From: Pelagophyceae sp. CCMP2097
Taxonomy: Eukaryota; Sar; Pelagophyceae
Reading direction: 5' to 3'
Assembly (NCBI GenBank): GCA_026770575.1
Contig: MU657309.1
Coordinates: 31,861-85,368, forward strand
Length of the DNA: 53,508 nt
Positions within the stretch are counted from its first letter, which is position 1, and every line of letters starts with the position of its first letter. The position numbers were made by a program, and so were the translations under genes. The notes beneath the pieces are model-generated. The model saw nothing but the letters and a program-made list of their open reading frames with translations. It was not told where the DNA came from and ran no database searches. Positions 1-10,023 of the stretch are shown here, one piece after another.

Positions 1-438
1 GGCACGCGCATCGTCACGGCGAGTGAGGACGGGACGACACTGCTGTGGGACGCCAGGACGGGCGCGCTCCAGACAGCGCTCGAGGGGCACGCCGGATCCG
101 TCGAATACTGCGCGTTTTCGCCCGACGGCAAGCGCGTCCTCACGGAGAGCGACGATAGAACGGCGCGGCTGTGGGACGCCGAGACGGGCGCGCTGATTGC
201 GAAGCTCGGGGTGCACACCAGCGCCGTCAACATCTGCGTCTTCTCGCCCGACGGCAAACGCGTCGTCACGGCGAGCGACGACAGAATGGCGCGGCTCTGG
301 GACACGGAGACGGGCGCGCTGCAGAAAACGCTCGAGGGGCACGACGGCCCTGTCAGGTGCTGCTCGTTCTCGCCCGACGGCGAGCGCCTCGTCACGGCGA
401 GCGACGACGGGACGGCGCGGCTCTGGGGCGTCCTTTAA
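1..438 (+). CDS. WD40 repeat protein, 5' end outside the window
   Basis: The frame is open from base 1 to a TAA at 436-438. It encodes about 145 residues made of one partial and three complete WD40 units. Each unit carries the local signature CAFSPDGKRVxTxSDDxTARLWDAETGAL, with the closing blade ending LWGVL. WD40 propellers are protein-interaction scaffolds. The units match those of the WD40 genes at 15752, 16747 and 19483, which also have an F-box-like N-terminus; that part would lie upstream of the window. Complete propellers of this family have seven units, so about half the gene is missing. No specific partner or process can be assigned. Confidence 0.85.
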   Translation, partial: GTRIVTASEDGTTLLWDARTGALQTALEGHAGSVEYCAFSPDGKRVLTESDDRTARLWDAETGALIAKLGVHTSAVNICVFSPDGKRVVTASDDRMARLWDTETGALQKTLEGHDGPVRCCSFSPDGERLVTASDDGTARLWGVL

Positions 439-741
439 CTTTTGCGTGCTCGGCAGACTCTGGGCTTGATTTGGTGCGCGAGTCGACGGGCGCCGGCCGC
501 CGTGCCGGGCGAGGGGCCTCGTGCGTGGTGCCGGGACTGGAGTCTTGGGAGGCCAGTGCCTCCCACGGGGTTAGTAAGTCTTTCTCCCGCGGTGAAGTAT
601 GACATGTCGACCGCGGCGACGAGGCGTGCGCCACGGTGGCACCACGGACGCTGTATCAAGTTTTAAAGGTATTTAGAGGCATTTGCTCCGACTGAAGCCC
701 GCGCCCGGCGCCGGCGGCGAGCTCCCGCGGAACGTGGCCGG

Positions 742-1141
742 AAGAAGACGCCGCGCAGCGGCCTCGCCGTTACTGATGCCGGTTTGTATTTGCTGTGACG
801 GAGAACGGTTTGCATTCTAGTGCAATTGGCCTAGGAGGCTCGAGGGCCAGCCGTCAATCTTAAAAAAATTTAAATACAAGATTTTGACCGAAGTTGAGTG
901 ACCGTTTTTGAACTTGACATTTTTCACAGGCGTTGTTGAAAATTATTGAATAAACGCACTCAGAGCCAGCCTTTTTTTTAAAATGGTGAAATTGTTAGGA
1001 AATGCGGTTACTAAAATTTTATTGCGGTTGAAGATGGTAATTGCAGCAACAACGTAATTTCAACGGACGGCGATGCAGCGGCTGCGTCACAGCGAAACAG
1101 ACCAGCATTAGCAACGGGTGGCCGCTGCGCGGCGTTTTCTT
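742..1141. mobile_element. foldback/MITE-like element, copy A (uninterrupted)
   Basis: This is a 400-bp non-coding element with long imperfect terminal inverted repeats of about 70 bp. The left end reads AAGAAGACGCCGCGCAGCGG and the right end, reverse-complemented, reads AAGAAAACGCCGCGCAGCGG; similarity continues inwards through the TGATGCCGGTTTG/TAATGCTGGTCTG segments. The centre is AT-rich. A second copy, about 90% alike, lies at 26474-27291. No clear target-site duplication is visible, so the superfamily is open. Copy A contains the uninterrupted site (1112-1119, CAACGGGT) into which the hAT-like MITE inserted in copy B. Nothing else is recognisable in 439-741 or 1142-1406. Confidence 0.8.
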
Positions 1142-1406
1142 GCGCCGCCCTCGAGCGGCTCGGGTGGCCTGCGTCGCCGGGGCCCGCTGCCGGCGAAGGG
1201 ACGACTGAGTTTGTGAGACGAGGGCGACTGGGACACGTCGCTTTTGGACCGTCGCCCCGTGCAACCCCCGTAAAGCCTTACTAAAGGTGCCGCGCGCGAC
1301 GAGGGAGGGCCCTTGTCGGACCGACGGTTCGCAAGCCCCCCTCCTTTTCCATCCCGCCCGGCACACCGTCGAGGGCCCGAAAAGTCGAACGGTCGAGCCG
1401 TCGTTT

Positions 1407-3023
1407 TTAGTCACCCGGTCGCGCCGCCGGTTCGGCCGCGCACGCCTCGAGCACCTCCGTCGAGGAGATGCCGCCGTCGTTGTACCCCCCAATCACTAAG
1501 ATGCGCCGCCCGCACACATCCAAGCGCGCCGCGCAGCCCTCGCGCGCCGTACGCATCGTCGGCCCAGCCGAGAACTCCATCGCCGCCGAGTCGAGCACTT
1601 CTGTTGATGCCAGCGCACCACTATGAATGTCCTCACCGCCGACGACGAGCACGTGCTGCGAATCGACGGGGACGGCAGCGCACCCGGATCTCGCAAACGC
1701 CATAAACGGCCCGGGCGAGAAAGCCATCGTCCGGACGTCGAGGATCTCCGTCGTATTCAAAGGCCCAGAGCCCGCGTTTCCGCCACACACCAAGATTCTG
1801 AACTCGTCCAGCGCGACGGCGGCGCAGCCGCTGCGCGCAACGGCCATGGCCGGTCCGGGCGAAAAAGTCATTGCGTCCAGATTCAAAACTTCCGCAGTCG
1901 ACAGTTCAGACGTTTCGTCGCGGCCGCCTACGACCAAGATCCTGCGGGCATCCAACGCGACTGCGGCCGCGTAACCTCGCGCCGATTGCATGGATGGGCC
2001 CCGGAGGAGCGTCAAAGTCGGGACGTGCAAGATTTCAGTCGTGCTCAACCAGCAGTCACCACTTCCGCCAATCACTAACACGCGGTCGGCGTCGATTTGG
2101 ACGGCGGCGCAGCCAAAGCGCCCCGCCGGAAGGTTCGGCCCGGCCGTAAAGGCCATCGTCTGTGTGTTGAGTATCTCCGTCGTTTCATCGGCTGTATCGC
2201 CCCCGATGACGACGATTCGCCCGCTGGCGTACGCGGAGGCGCAGTAATATCTCCCAAAACCCATCTCCGGCCCCGGCTCGAAAACCGCGTCTTCGATCCA
2301 CGGCTGCACGCCAAACACGGCCGCCTCGAGGCCAAAGTAGTCGAGCTCGTTCACCATCGCCTCCTGCGCCGCGTCTGATAAAGCGCGGATGCTCTTCTGC
2401 GTCAGCGCACCGTCGAGGTCGCGGAGAAAGTCGAGGATCAGTCGGAAGCGCTCGCCGTCGCGGTCGATGAAGACCGAGCCGTCGTCGGCCCGCCGCAGCA
2501 TCGCGGCGCAGCGCCCGAACATGCGGCCGAGCATCGAGTCCTCGACCTTTGTCAGCACTGCTCTAGAAGTTTCTAAGCGCACGCCGCCCACGTTGAGCTT
2601 GACAAAGTCGTCGGGCGGCGGCGTCGCCGCGCGCATGCGCGCCTCCTCGTCGTCCAACTCGGCGCGGTCCCGCTCGACGGCCACGCGCTTCTCCTCGAGC
2701 CGGGCTTCGCCGCGCGCGAGCTTCTCCTCGACTTGCCGCATCATGGCCGCGCGGTCCTCTCGGAGCGCCTGCCGGTCGGCCGCGAGCGCCTGCCGGTCCC
2801 TCTCGATCAGCACCTGAGACAAACGCCTCGAGGAGCGCTATAAGGGGATGATGAACAGAGGGGGGTGCCCCCATGAACCTCAGCTGACGGCGACTGAAAG
2901 ACGCCGGTATCACACCATATCGGCTTGCCAGGCGCGCTCGAGGGCGTCGAGCGCCAAGGCGTGCGCGCTGGAGGTGCGCCGGACGACGTCGAGGGTGTCG
3001 GGCAGGTTGGCAGAGGAGGCCAT
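1407..3023 (-). CDS. coiled-coil / T1-type BTB / Kelch-repeat protein
   Basis: There are two exons on the minus strand: 3023-2916 and 2813-1407, with a 102-nt intron (donor GTGTGA, acceptor CAG followed by G, phase 0). The product is 504 aa and starts MASSANLPDTLDVV. Residues 1-95 are charged and predicted coiled coil (ERDRQALAADRQALREDR). Next comes a potassium-channel-tetramerisation-type BTB domain (FVKLNVGGVRLETSRAVLTK, then DGSVFIDRDGERF). From about residue 190 there are six Kelch blades with the VVGG/VIGG diglycine signature and TTEIL/STEVL strands. In other lineages KCTD/Kelch proteins are often CUL3 adaptors, so substrate recognition is a family-based guess. The second exon alone could use an internal ATG, but the upstream exon restores a longer coiled coil and is preferred. 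Confidence 0.85.
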
Positions 3024-3583
3024 CGTTCCGAGCTGAGGATGGAACATACCCCCGAAACTTTTGAGCAACTTTCGGAGAAGGGAGGGCCCTTATCAAGTTG
3101 AAGCAACCCCACGTTCGTGGAATGTTGAAACATGGTGCCCGGAGGATCCTTAAAGGACACCGCCGGCGCGTCCAGGGCCGTAGGTAACCTCGGTCGAAAC
3201 GACCACAATCACTTCAATATACAAGTTTAAACCGAAAAAAGGTATATAAAATTTGAGGATCGGAACACGACGAAATAATTTTGATTATTTTTTCTGATTA
3301 AATGTTGAAACTTAAAGTTATAATATGTGTGCGTTCCAATAGACCTCTTCGTCGGCTCTACCCGCTCATGCGGCTGTTCGAATCAGCCGCGGCCATCGTG
3401 ATGGGGTCGTCCAGAAGAATGGTCTTTTCAATAGATCTCTTTTCGTCAAACCGCGTCACTTTTGAATAATTTGGACAGCTGGCTCTGCTGTCGGAAAACT
3501 CAGTTTCACCCTCCCGACGCGAAGCGGACCAAACCGTCCAACTCTATCGACCACGCGCCCGTGGCCGGGCACCGCCCGCGCCG
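3024..3583. other. AT-rich divergent intergenic region
   Basis: This lies between the divergently transcribed Kelch gene and the first Pro-rich gene, so it probably carries both promoters. It holds a TATA-like GGTATATAAAA at about 3241 and AT-rich stretches at 3225-3330. A T-arm-like hairpin at about 3370-3390 (GGCTGTTCGAATCAGCC) has no matching acceptor stem. No ORF is supported. Confidence 0.5.
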
Positions 3584-6500
3584 ATGCGCCCGCGCCGCGG
3601 CCTCGCGCTGTTTTTCCTGCTCTGCACATTCGGAAAAGCAGCGGACGTCACCTTGGCGCCGACGTCGTATCCCTCATACGACACCGCGCTGCCGTCCGGC
3701 GAGCCAACAAAGACGCCGACCGGCGCGCCCACGCAGGCGCCGACGACGACGATGGCGCCTTCGCCTTATCCGTCTTACGATACAGCGCTGCCGTCGCCGG
3801 AGCCGACGGCCGCGCCGGCGACGGCGTCGGCGGCGCCGTCGGCTGCCTCGACGACGACGCAGCTGCCGACGGGATTTCCCACCGCCGCGACGGCCGCGCC
3901 GAGCAACGGACCGTCGGTCGTACCGTCCGCGCCGCCGTCGGCGGCGCCGTCGGCTGCGGCGACTACAACGCAGCTGCCGACGGGGTTTCCCACCGCCGCG
4001 ACAGCCGCGCTAAGCAACGGGCCGTCGGCCGCAACGTCTGCGCCGCCGTCGGCCGCACCGTCGGTTGAATCGACGACGACGCAGCTGCCGACGGGGTTTC
4101 CCACCGCTGCGACGGCCGCGCCGAGCGGCACCCCGACGGCGGCGCAAACACCCTCGCCGACGACGTCCCTGGCGCCTTCGCCGTTTCCGTCGTACGACAC
4201 CGCGCTGCCGTCCCCGGTGCCGACGACGGCGCAGCCGACGGCGACGACAGCGCCGGCCGCGCCAACCAATGAACCGTCGACCGCACCGTCTGTGCCGCCG
4301 TCGGCGGCGCCGTCAGCTGCCTCGACGATGTCGCAGCTGCCGACGGGGTACCCTACCACTGGGACGGCCGCCCCGAGCAATGGTCCGTCGGCCGCGCCGT
4401 CCGCGCCGCCGTCGGCGGCGCCGTCAGCTGCCTCGACCACGACGCAGACGCCGACGGGATACCCCACCGCCGCGACGACCGCGCCGAGCAACAGGCCGTC
4501 GGCTGCGCCGTCCGCGCCGCCGTCGGCCGCACCGTCGGTTGAATCGACGACGACGCAGCTGCCGACGGGGTTTCCCACCGCTGCGACGGCCGCGCCGAGC
4601 GGCACCCCGACGGCGGCGCAAACACCCTCGCCGACGACGTCCCTGGCGCCTTCGCCGTTTCCGTCGTACGACACCGCGCTGCCGTCCCCGGTGCCGACGA
4701 CGGCGCAGCCGACGGCGACGACAGCGCCGGCCGCGCCAACCAATGAACCGTCGACCGCACCGTCTGTGCCGCCGTCGGCGGCGCCGTCAGCTGCCTCGAC
4801 GATGTCGCAGCTGCCGACGGGGTACCCTACCACTGGGACGGCCGCCCCGAGCAATGGTCCGTCGGCCGCGCCGTCCGCGCCGCCGTCGGCGGCGCCGTCA
4901 GCTGCCTCGACCACGACGCAGACGCCGACGGGATACCCCACCGCCGCGACGACCGCGCCGAGCAACAGGCCGTCGGCTGCGCCGTCCGCGCCGCCGTCGG
5001 CCGCACCGTCGGTTGAATCGACGACGACGCAGCTGCCGACGGGGTTTCCCACCGCTGCGACGGCCGCGCCGAGCGGCACCCCGACGGCGGCGCAAACACC
5101 CTCGCCGACGACGTCCCTGGCGCCTTCGCCGTTTCCGTCGTACGACACCGCGCTGCCGTCCCCGGTGCCGACGACGGCGCAGCCGACGGCGACGACAGCG
5201 CCGGCCGCGCCAACCAATGAACCGTCGACCGCACCGTCTGTGCCGCCGTCGGCGGCGCCGTCAGCTGCCTCGACCACGACGCAGACGCCGACGGGGTACC
5301 CTACCGCTGCGACGGCAGCACCAAGCAACAGGCCTTCTGCGTTGCCGACGGCGCCACCGTCGGCTGCGCCTTCGGCTGCCTCGACGACGACGCAGCTGCC
5401 GACGGGTTTCCCTACCATCGCGACCGCTGTTCCGAGCGGCACGCCGACAGCCGCGCCGTCGGCTGCGAGCAACGGGCCGTCCGCGGTGCCGACGGAACCG
5501 CCATCGGCCTCGCCTTCGGCTGCCTCTACGACGACGCAGCTGCCGACAGGGTTCCCTACCGTCGCGACGGCTGCGCCGAGCGGCACGCCGACAGCCGCGC
5601 CGTCGGCCGCGAGCAACGGGCCGTCCGCGGTGCCGACGGAACCGCCATCGGCCGCGCCTTCGGCTGCGTCGACGACGACGCAGCTGCCGACAGGGTTCCC
5701 TACTGTCGCGACAGCCGCGCCGAGCCAAGGGCCGACAGCCGCGCCGACAGCGCCGCCGTCGGCCGCGAGCAACGGACCGTCCGCGGTGCCGACGGCACCG
5801 CCGTCGGCCGCATCTTCGGCTGCGTCGACGACGACGCAGCTGCCGACGGGGTTTCCCACCGCCGCGACAGCCGCGCCGAGCCAAGGGCCGACAGCCGCGT
5901 CGTCCGTGCCACCGTCGGCGACGCCTTCGGCTGCCTCGACGACGACACAGCTGCCGACGGGATTCCCTACCGTCGCGACGGCCGCGCCAAGCAAAGGTCC
6001 GACGGCCGCGCCGTCCGCGCCGCCATCGGCGGCGCCTTCGGCTGCGTCAACTACAACGCAGATGCCGACGGGGTACCCCACCGTTGCGACGGCCGCGCCG
6101 AGCGGCGCGCCGACGGCCGCGCCGACTTCAATGCCGACGGGCGGGCCGACTGCGGTGCCGACAGCCGGTCCTACTGCGACGGCCGCGCCGACGGCCGTGC
6201 CGACTGGGTTGCCGACAACCGGTCCCACCTCGACGATCAACCCGACGGCCACGGCGGTGCCAACGGCCGCGCCGACTGCGGTGCCGACAGGCGGGCCGAC
6301 CGCGGTACCGACGGCCGCTCCGACCCCGCAGCCTATTGCGGTGCCGACGGCGGTGCCGACGACCGCACCGATGGTTCCACCGACGGGCGCGCCAACTGCA
6401 GTGCAGACGGCGGCGCCGACGGCGGTGCGGACTGTCGCTCCGACCGTGCAGCCGACGGCGGTCCCGACGGGCGGGCCGACAGCAGTGCCGACGGCCGTGC

Positions 6501-8834
6501 CAAAAACGGTGCCGACGGGCGCTCCGACCGTGCAGCCGATTGTGGTGCCGACGGCGGTGCCGACGACCGCACCGACGGTTCCACCGATGGGCGCGCCAAC
6601 TGCGGTGCCGACGGCGATGCCGACGACGGTGCCGACTGGCGCTCCGATCGTGCTCCCGACGGCGGTTCCGACGGCGGTTCCGACAGGCGGGCCGACCGCG
6701 GTGCCGACGGCCGCGCCGACTTCAATGCCGACGGGCGGGCCGACTGCGGTGCCGACAGCCGGTCCTACTGCGACGGCCGCGCCGACGGCCGTGCCGACTG
6801 GGTTGCCGACAACCGGTCCCACCTCGACGATCAACCCGACGGCCACGGCGGTGCCAACGGCCGCGCCGACTGCGGTGCCGACAGGCGGGCCGACCGCGGT
6901 ACCGACGGCCGCTCCGACCCCGCAGCCTATTGCGGTGCCGACGGCGGTGCCGACGACCGCACCGATGGTTCCACCGACGGGCGCGCCAACTGCAGTGCAG
7001 ACGGCGGCGCCGACGGCGGTGCGGACTGTCGCTCCGACCGTGCAGCCGACGGCGGTCCCGACGGGCGGGCCGACAGCAGTGCCGACGGCCGTGCCAAAAA
7101 CGGTGCCGACGGGCGCTCCGACCGTGCAGCCGATTGTGGTGCCGACGGCGGTGCCGACGACCGCACCGACGGTTCCACCGATGGGCGCGCCAACTGCGGT
7201 GCCGACGGCGATGCCGACGACGGTGCCGACTGGCGCTCCGATCGTGCTGCCGACGGCGGTTCCGACTGCGGTTCCGACGGCCGCGCCGACGGCTGCGCCG
7301 ACCGCGGTGCCGATGGGCGGGCCGACGGCGGTGCCGACGGCCGATCCGACCGTGAAGCCGGTTGCGGTGCCGACGGCGGTGCCGACGACCGCACCGATGG
7401 TTCCATCGACGGGCGCGCCGACCGCGGTGCCGACGACGGCGCCGGCGGCGGTGCCGACGGCCGCTCCGAGCGTGCAGCCGACGGCGGTTCCAACGGCGGT
7501 TCCGACGGGCGGGCCGACCGCGGTGCTGACTGCCGCGCCGACTGCAATGCCGACGGTCGTGCGGACTGCAATGCCGACGGCCGGTCCCACTGCGACGGCC
7601 GCGCCGACGGCCGTGCCGACTGCGTTGCCGACGGCCGGTCCCATCGCGACGACCACGCCAACGGCCACGCCGACGGCCGCGCCGAAGGCGCCGCCGACGT
7701 CTGTGCCGACGGCCGGTCCTACTGTGACGGCCGCGCCGACGACGATGCCGACGGCCGCGCCGACCGCGCCTCCTACGGCACTGCCTTCGGCCTCGCCGTC
7801 CGCGCAGTCGACGGCCGTTCCGACCACGATGCCGACGGCCGCGCCGACTCCGGTGCCGACGACAATGCCGACGGCGCCGCCGACGGTTGTTCCTACCGCG
7901 CAACCGAGCAGCGCGCCTTCTTCGGGTTTTCCGAGTGTTGCGCCGACGTTCGCACCTTGGCCCACGCCTTCCTCTGTGCCGTCTTTCTTGCCTTCGTCTC
8001 CACCTTCGATGTCTCCTACGCCTGTGAAGATTCTGGACGTCTCTTTGGACTCTTCCATCTTCCTGAACGGCGTCGACCCGGATGCGTTCAATTCCGACTC
8101 GGAGTCCCAAGCAGACTTTATCGACGTCGTGGTCCAGACGTCGAGCGACGTTGATTCGGCGGATCAAGTCACTGGCGTCGTCGCCAAGACGGCCCAGCGG
8201 CGCCGGCGGCTCCTCGACGATGGCTCGACGGAGAGCGAGATCGACTACGTGATTACGATTCAAGTCATGCTCAAGGGCGCCGACTCCGCAGCTGGTGAAG
8301 ACGTCGTCGCAGCCGCGGTCGAGACGAAAAGGAAAGCGTTCGTCCAAGACGTCTCGACGGCGACCAAGTCTGGAGCGCTTTTGACTTCTCTTAAGGCAAA
8401 ACCGAAGTTCGCCGCCGCCACCGTCGACGTCGCCGCGACGACGGCGGCGACGGAGGCCGCCGTCGCCAAAGGAGTGGTGCAGACGTCAGCTCCGACTCGG
8501 AGACCCACGAGCAAGCCGACGCCGCGCCCGACGCCTCGCCCGACGCCGTCGCCGTCGCCGTGCATACGCCGCGTCGAAATCGCGGCAAACCCGTCGCAGC
8601 AACGCACCGACCGAGCCGCTCCAGTGATGGTGGCAAGACGAGTCGGGAACGCGAGCCGGGGAGCAGAGAATACCATCGGCTCGACCCATATTGGCCCTCG
8701 ACGTTGCGCGCGCAGTTCCCCCGCGAGCGCCGTGCCACGCTAGGTTCCCGACGACAGAGTCGTGCTTCTGCTTGCCGCAATCTTCAAAATCGCGGACGTC
8801 AAAAAGGGGCTGCGTTCAAGTCTGCACCCTCTGA
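3584..8834 (+). CDS. giant secreted Pro/Thr/Ala/Ser-rich mucin-like protein (paralogue 1)
   Basis: The start ATG at 3584 opens a signal peptide (MRPRRGLALFFLLCTFGKAA). About 1480 residues of low-complexity Pro/Thr/Ala/Ser repeats follow, of types TTTQLPTGFPTAATAAPS and PTAVPTGGPTAVPTAAPT, expected to be heavily O-glycosylated. A conserved non-repetitive domain of about 170 residues then begins at KILDVSLDSSIFLNGVDP and contains a basic RRRRLLDDG stretch. The frame runs unspliced to TAG at 8743, but I infer an intron at 8560-8743 (donor GTGCATACG, acceptor TAG followed by G, phase 2). It joins a 91-nt last exon encoding FPTTESCFCLP...GCVQVCTL and stopping at 8834; total 1688 aa. The paralogue at 10024 shows the same arrangement. 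Probable cell wall or extracellular matrix protein; the function is inferred from composition only. Confidence 0.75.
4071..5262 (+). repeat. 474-bp in-frame tandem duplication inside the Pro-rich gene
   Basis: A 474-bp (158-codon) unit beginning GAATCGACGACGACGCAGCT at about 4071 recurs at 4545 and again, truncated, at 5019. As far as I can read, the first two units are essentially identical. The period is a multiple of three, so the reading frame is kept. Near-identity implies recent duplication, gene conversion, or an assembly effect. Confidence 0.85.
6127..7260 (+). repeat. 594-bp in-frame tandem duplication inside the Pro-rich gene
   Basis: A 594-bp (198-codon) unit starting TTCAATGCCGACGGGCGGGC at 6127 is repeated from 6721. 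It diverges only near its end, at about 7250. It encodes the PTAVPTxxPT type of repeat, distinct from the 474-bp unit upstream. Confidence 0.85.
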
Positions 8835-10023
8835 GCTCTAGACGGCGCCGCGCGCCTCGCCATGTTGTATATTCCTGTATCTGTGTCCGCCCGGTCCGAC
8901 CGCGGCGCGGCTGTACATTAAGTACACTCTCGTCGCCGCCGATCACGGTATCGAGATCGGGCTCGTGGATGCCGGGGCCTCGCACGTGCCCCCGCGCCTC
9001 TTCCGACGTTTCAAGTGACGACGTGGCCTCGGAACGACGCGGCCTCGGAACGAAACGGGCAAGGCGACCGGCTGTAGACGTGTCCCATGCGGCGGCGGGC
9101 AGCCGCTCGCGGAGCGGCGGCAAGCGGCCCGAGGCGGCTCGTCGCGCCGCGGTCTCGCCTGTCCGGCGCCGCCGAGGCTTCCACAGGGTGTCTAGTCGAA
9201 GAAGGGCACTCTCAGGCCCCCCTTGCGTCGTAGACCGTCGTCCTCCTTGCGATGCACAGTAGACCATCGTCCTCCGCTCGCGCTTCCTCTTCGCCCTCCC
9301 TCTGCCCTTTTTCAGGCCCGACCAGCGCTTGGGGGGGGGCGACGTTTAGAGGGTCCGACGTCGAGGCGCAAAGTCGACAAGACGGCGTTCGATACGACGT
9401 GCTTTTGGATGATTGCGCTCGCGAACGCCTGGGAGTTTGGTATGGTGTTGGCAACGCACACGGAATGACAAGTCTCCTTGGCTCTCGAGAGGCACTTATT
9501 GGCTAGACGAAGCACCCACACGGGAATGACAAGTCTCTAGATAAAATGTCGGAACGGCTTCCCCGTGGGGTAGCGCCCGGCTCGAGGGGGTCCATGGCCG
9601 CCTCCAGCCGCTCCCGTGGTGAAGCCGTTCGACGATTTGACCGGCGAGATACGACCATGGCCGAGTTCGGATAAGGGCGGTGGTGTTGTAGGGGCACCGT
9701 GCCCCTAGAGCAAATATTTTGAGGCTGCGCAGAGGTCAAACCGCACAATGCCACCGAAAGCAGCTCCGTAGCTTCCACCGTCGACGCAACCAGACGCGCC
9801 CAAACGTACATTTTGTGCGAGGTCAACTCTCTCTCTCTCACGAAACGAACGGACGGAACGAGGGCAGTTATTAAAAGGGCAGCTGAGAAACTGAGGCTGA
9901 AACTTCAGCGGACGCCGGAGGCTGATACTGGAAAGGCAAGCGCACCAGGCCAGTGACAGCGGAACAGCCGGTCCACGCACGCCCAGGCCGGAGTCGCTTC
10001 GAGTCACCGGCCCGCGGCTCGGG
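8835..10023. other. intergenic region between the two Pro-rich paralogues
   Basis: No supported gene. The first about 130 bp align with the 3' flank of the second paralogue (12421-12550), as expected for a duplicated 3' UTR. Near 9464-9536 the motif CACACGG(G)AATGACAAGTCTC occurs twice. A CT microsatellite is at about 9826-9840. The last 100 bp presumably hold the promoter of the second Pro-rich gene. Confidence 0.4.

Noticed and set aside
3355..3400. Possible tRNA gene from a perfect T-arm-like hairpin (GGCTGTTCGAATCAGCC)
   Set aside because: No complementary acceptor arm or D/anticodon arms are found at the right distances.
4065..7355. A 1096-codon plus-strand frame of almost pure Arg/Pro
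   Set aside because: It is the +1 shadow of the Pro/Thr repeats and has no independent coding signal.
3775..8091. A 1438-codon open frame antisense to the first Pro-rich gene (and similar ones at 9705-10766 and 10869-11822)
   Set aside because: Its Gly/Val/Ala composition is the reverse complement of Pro/Thr/Ala codons. It has no signal peptide or domain, and the plus-strand frame has a leader, a conserved C-terminal domain and a paralogue.
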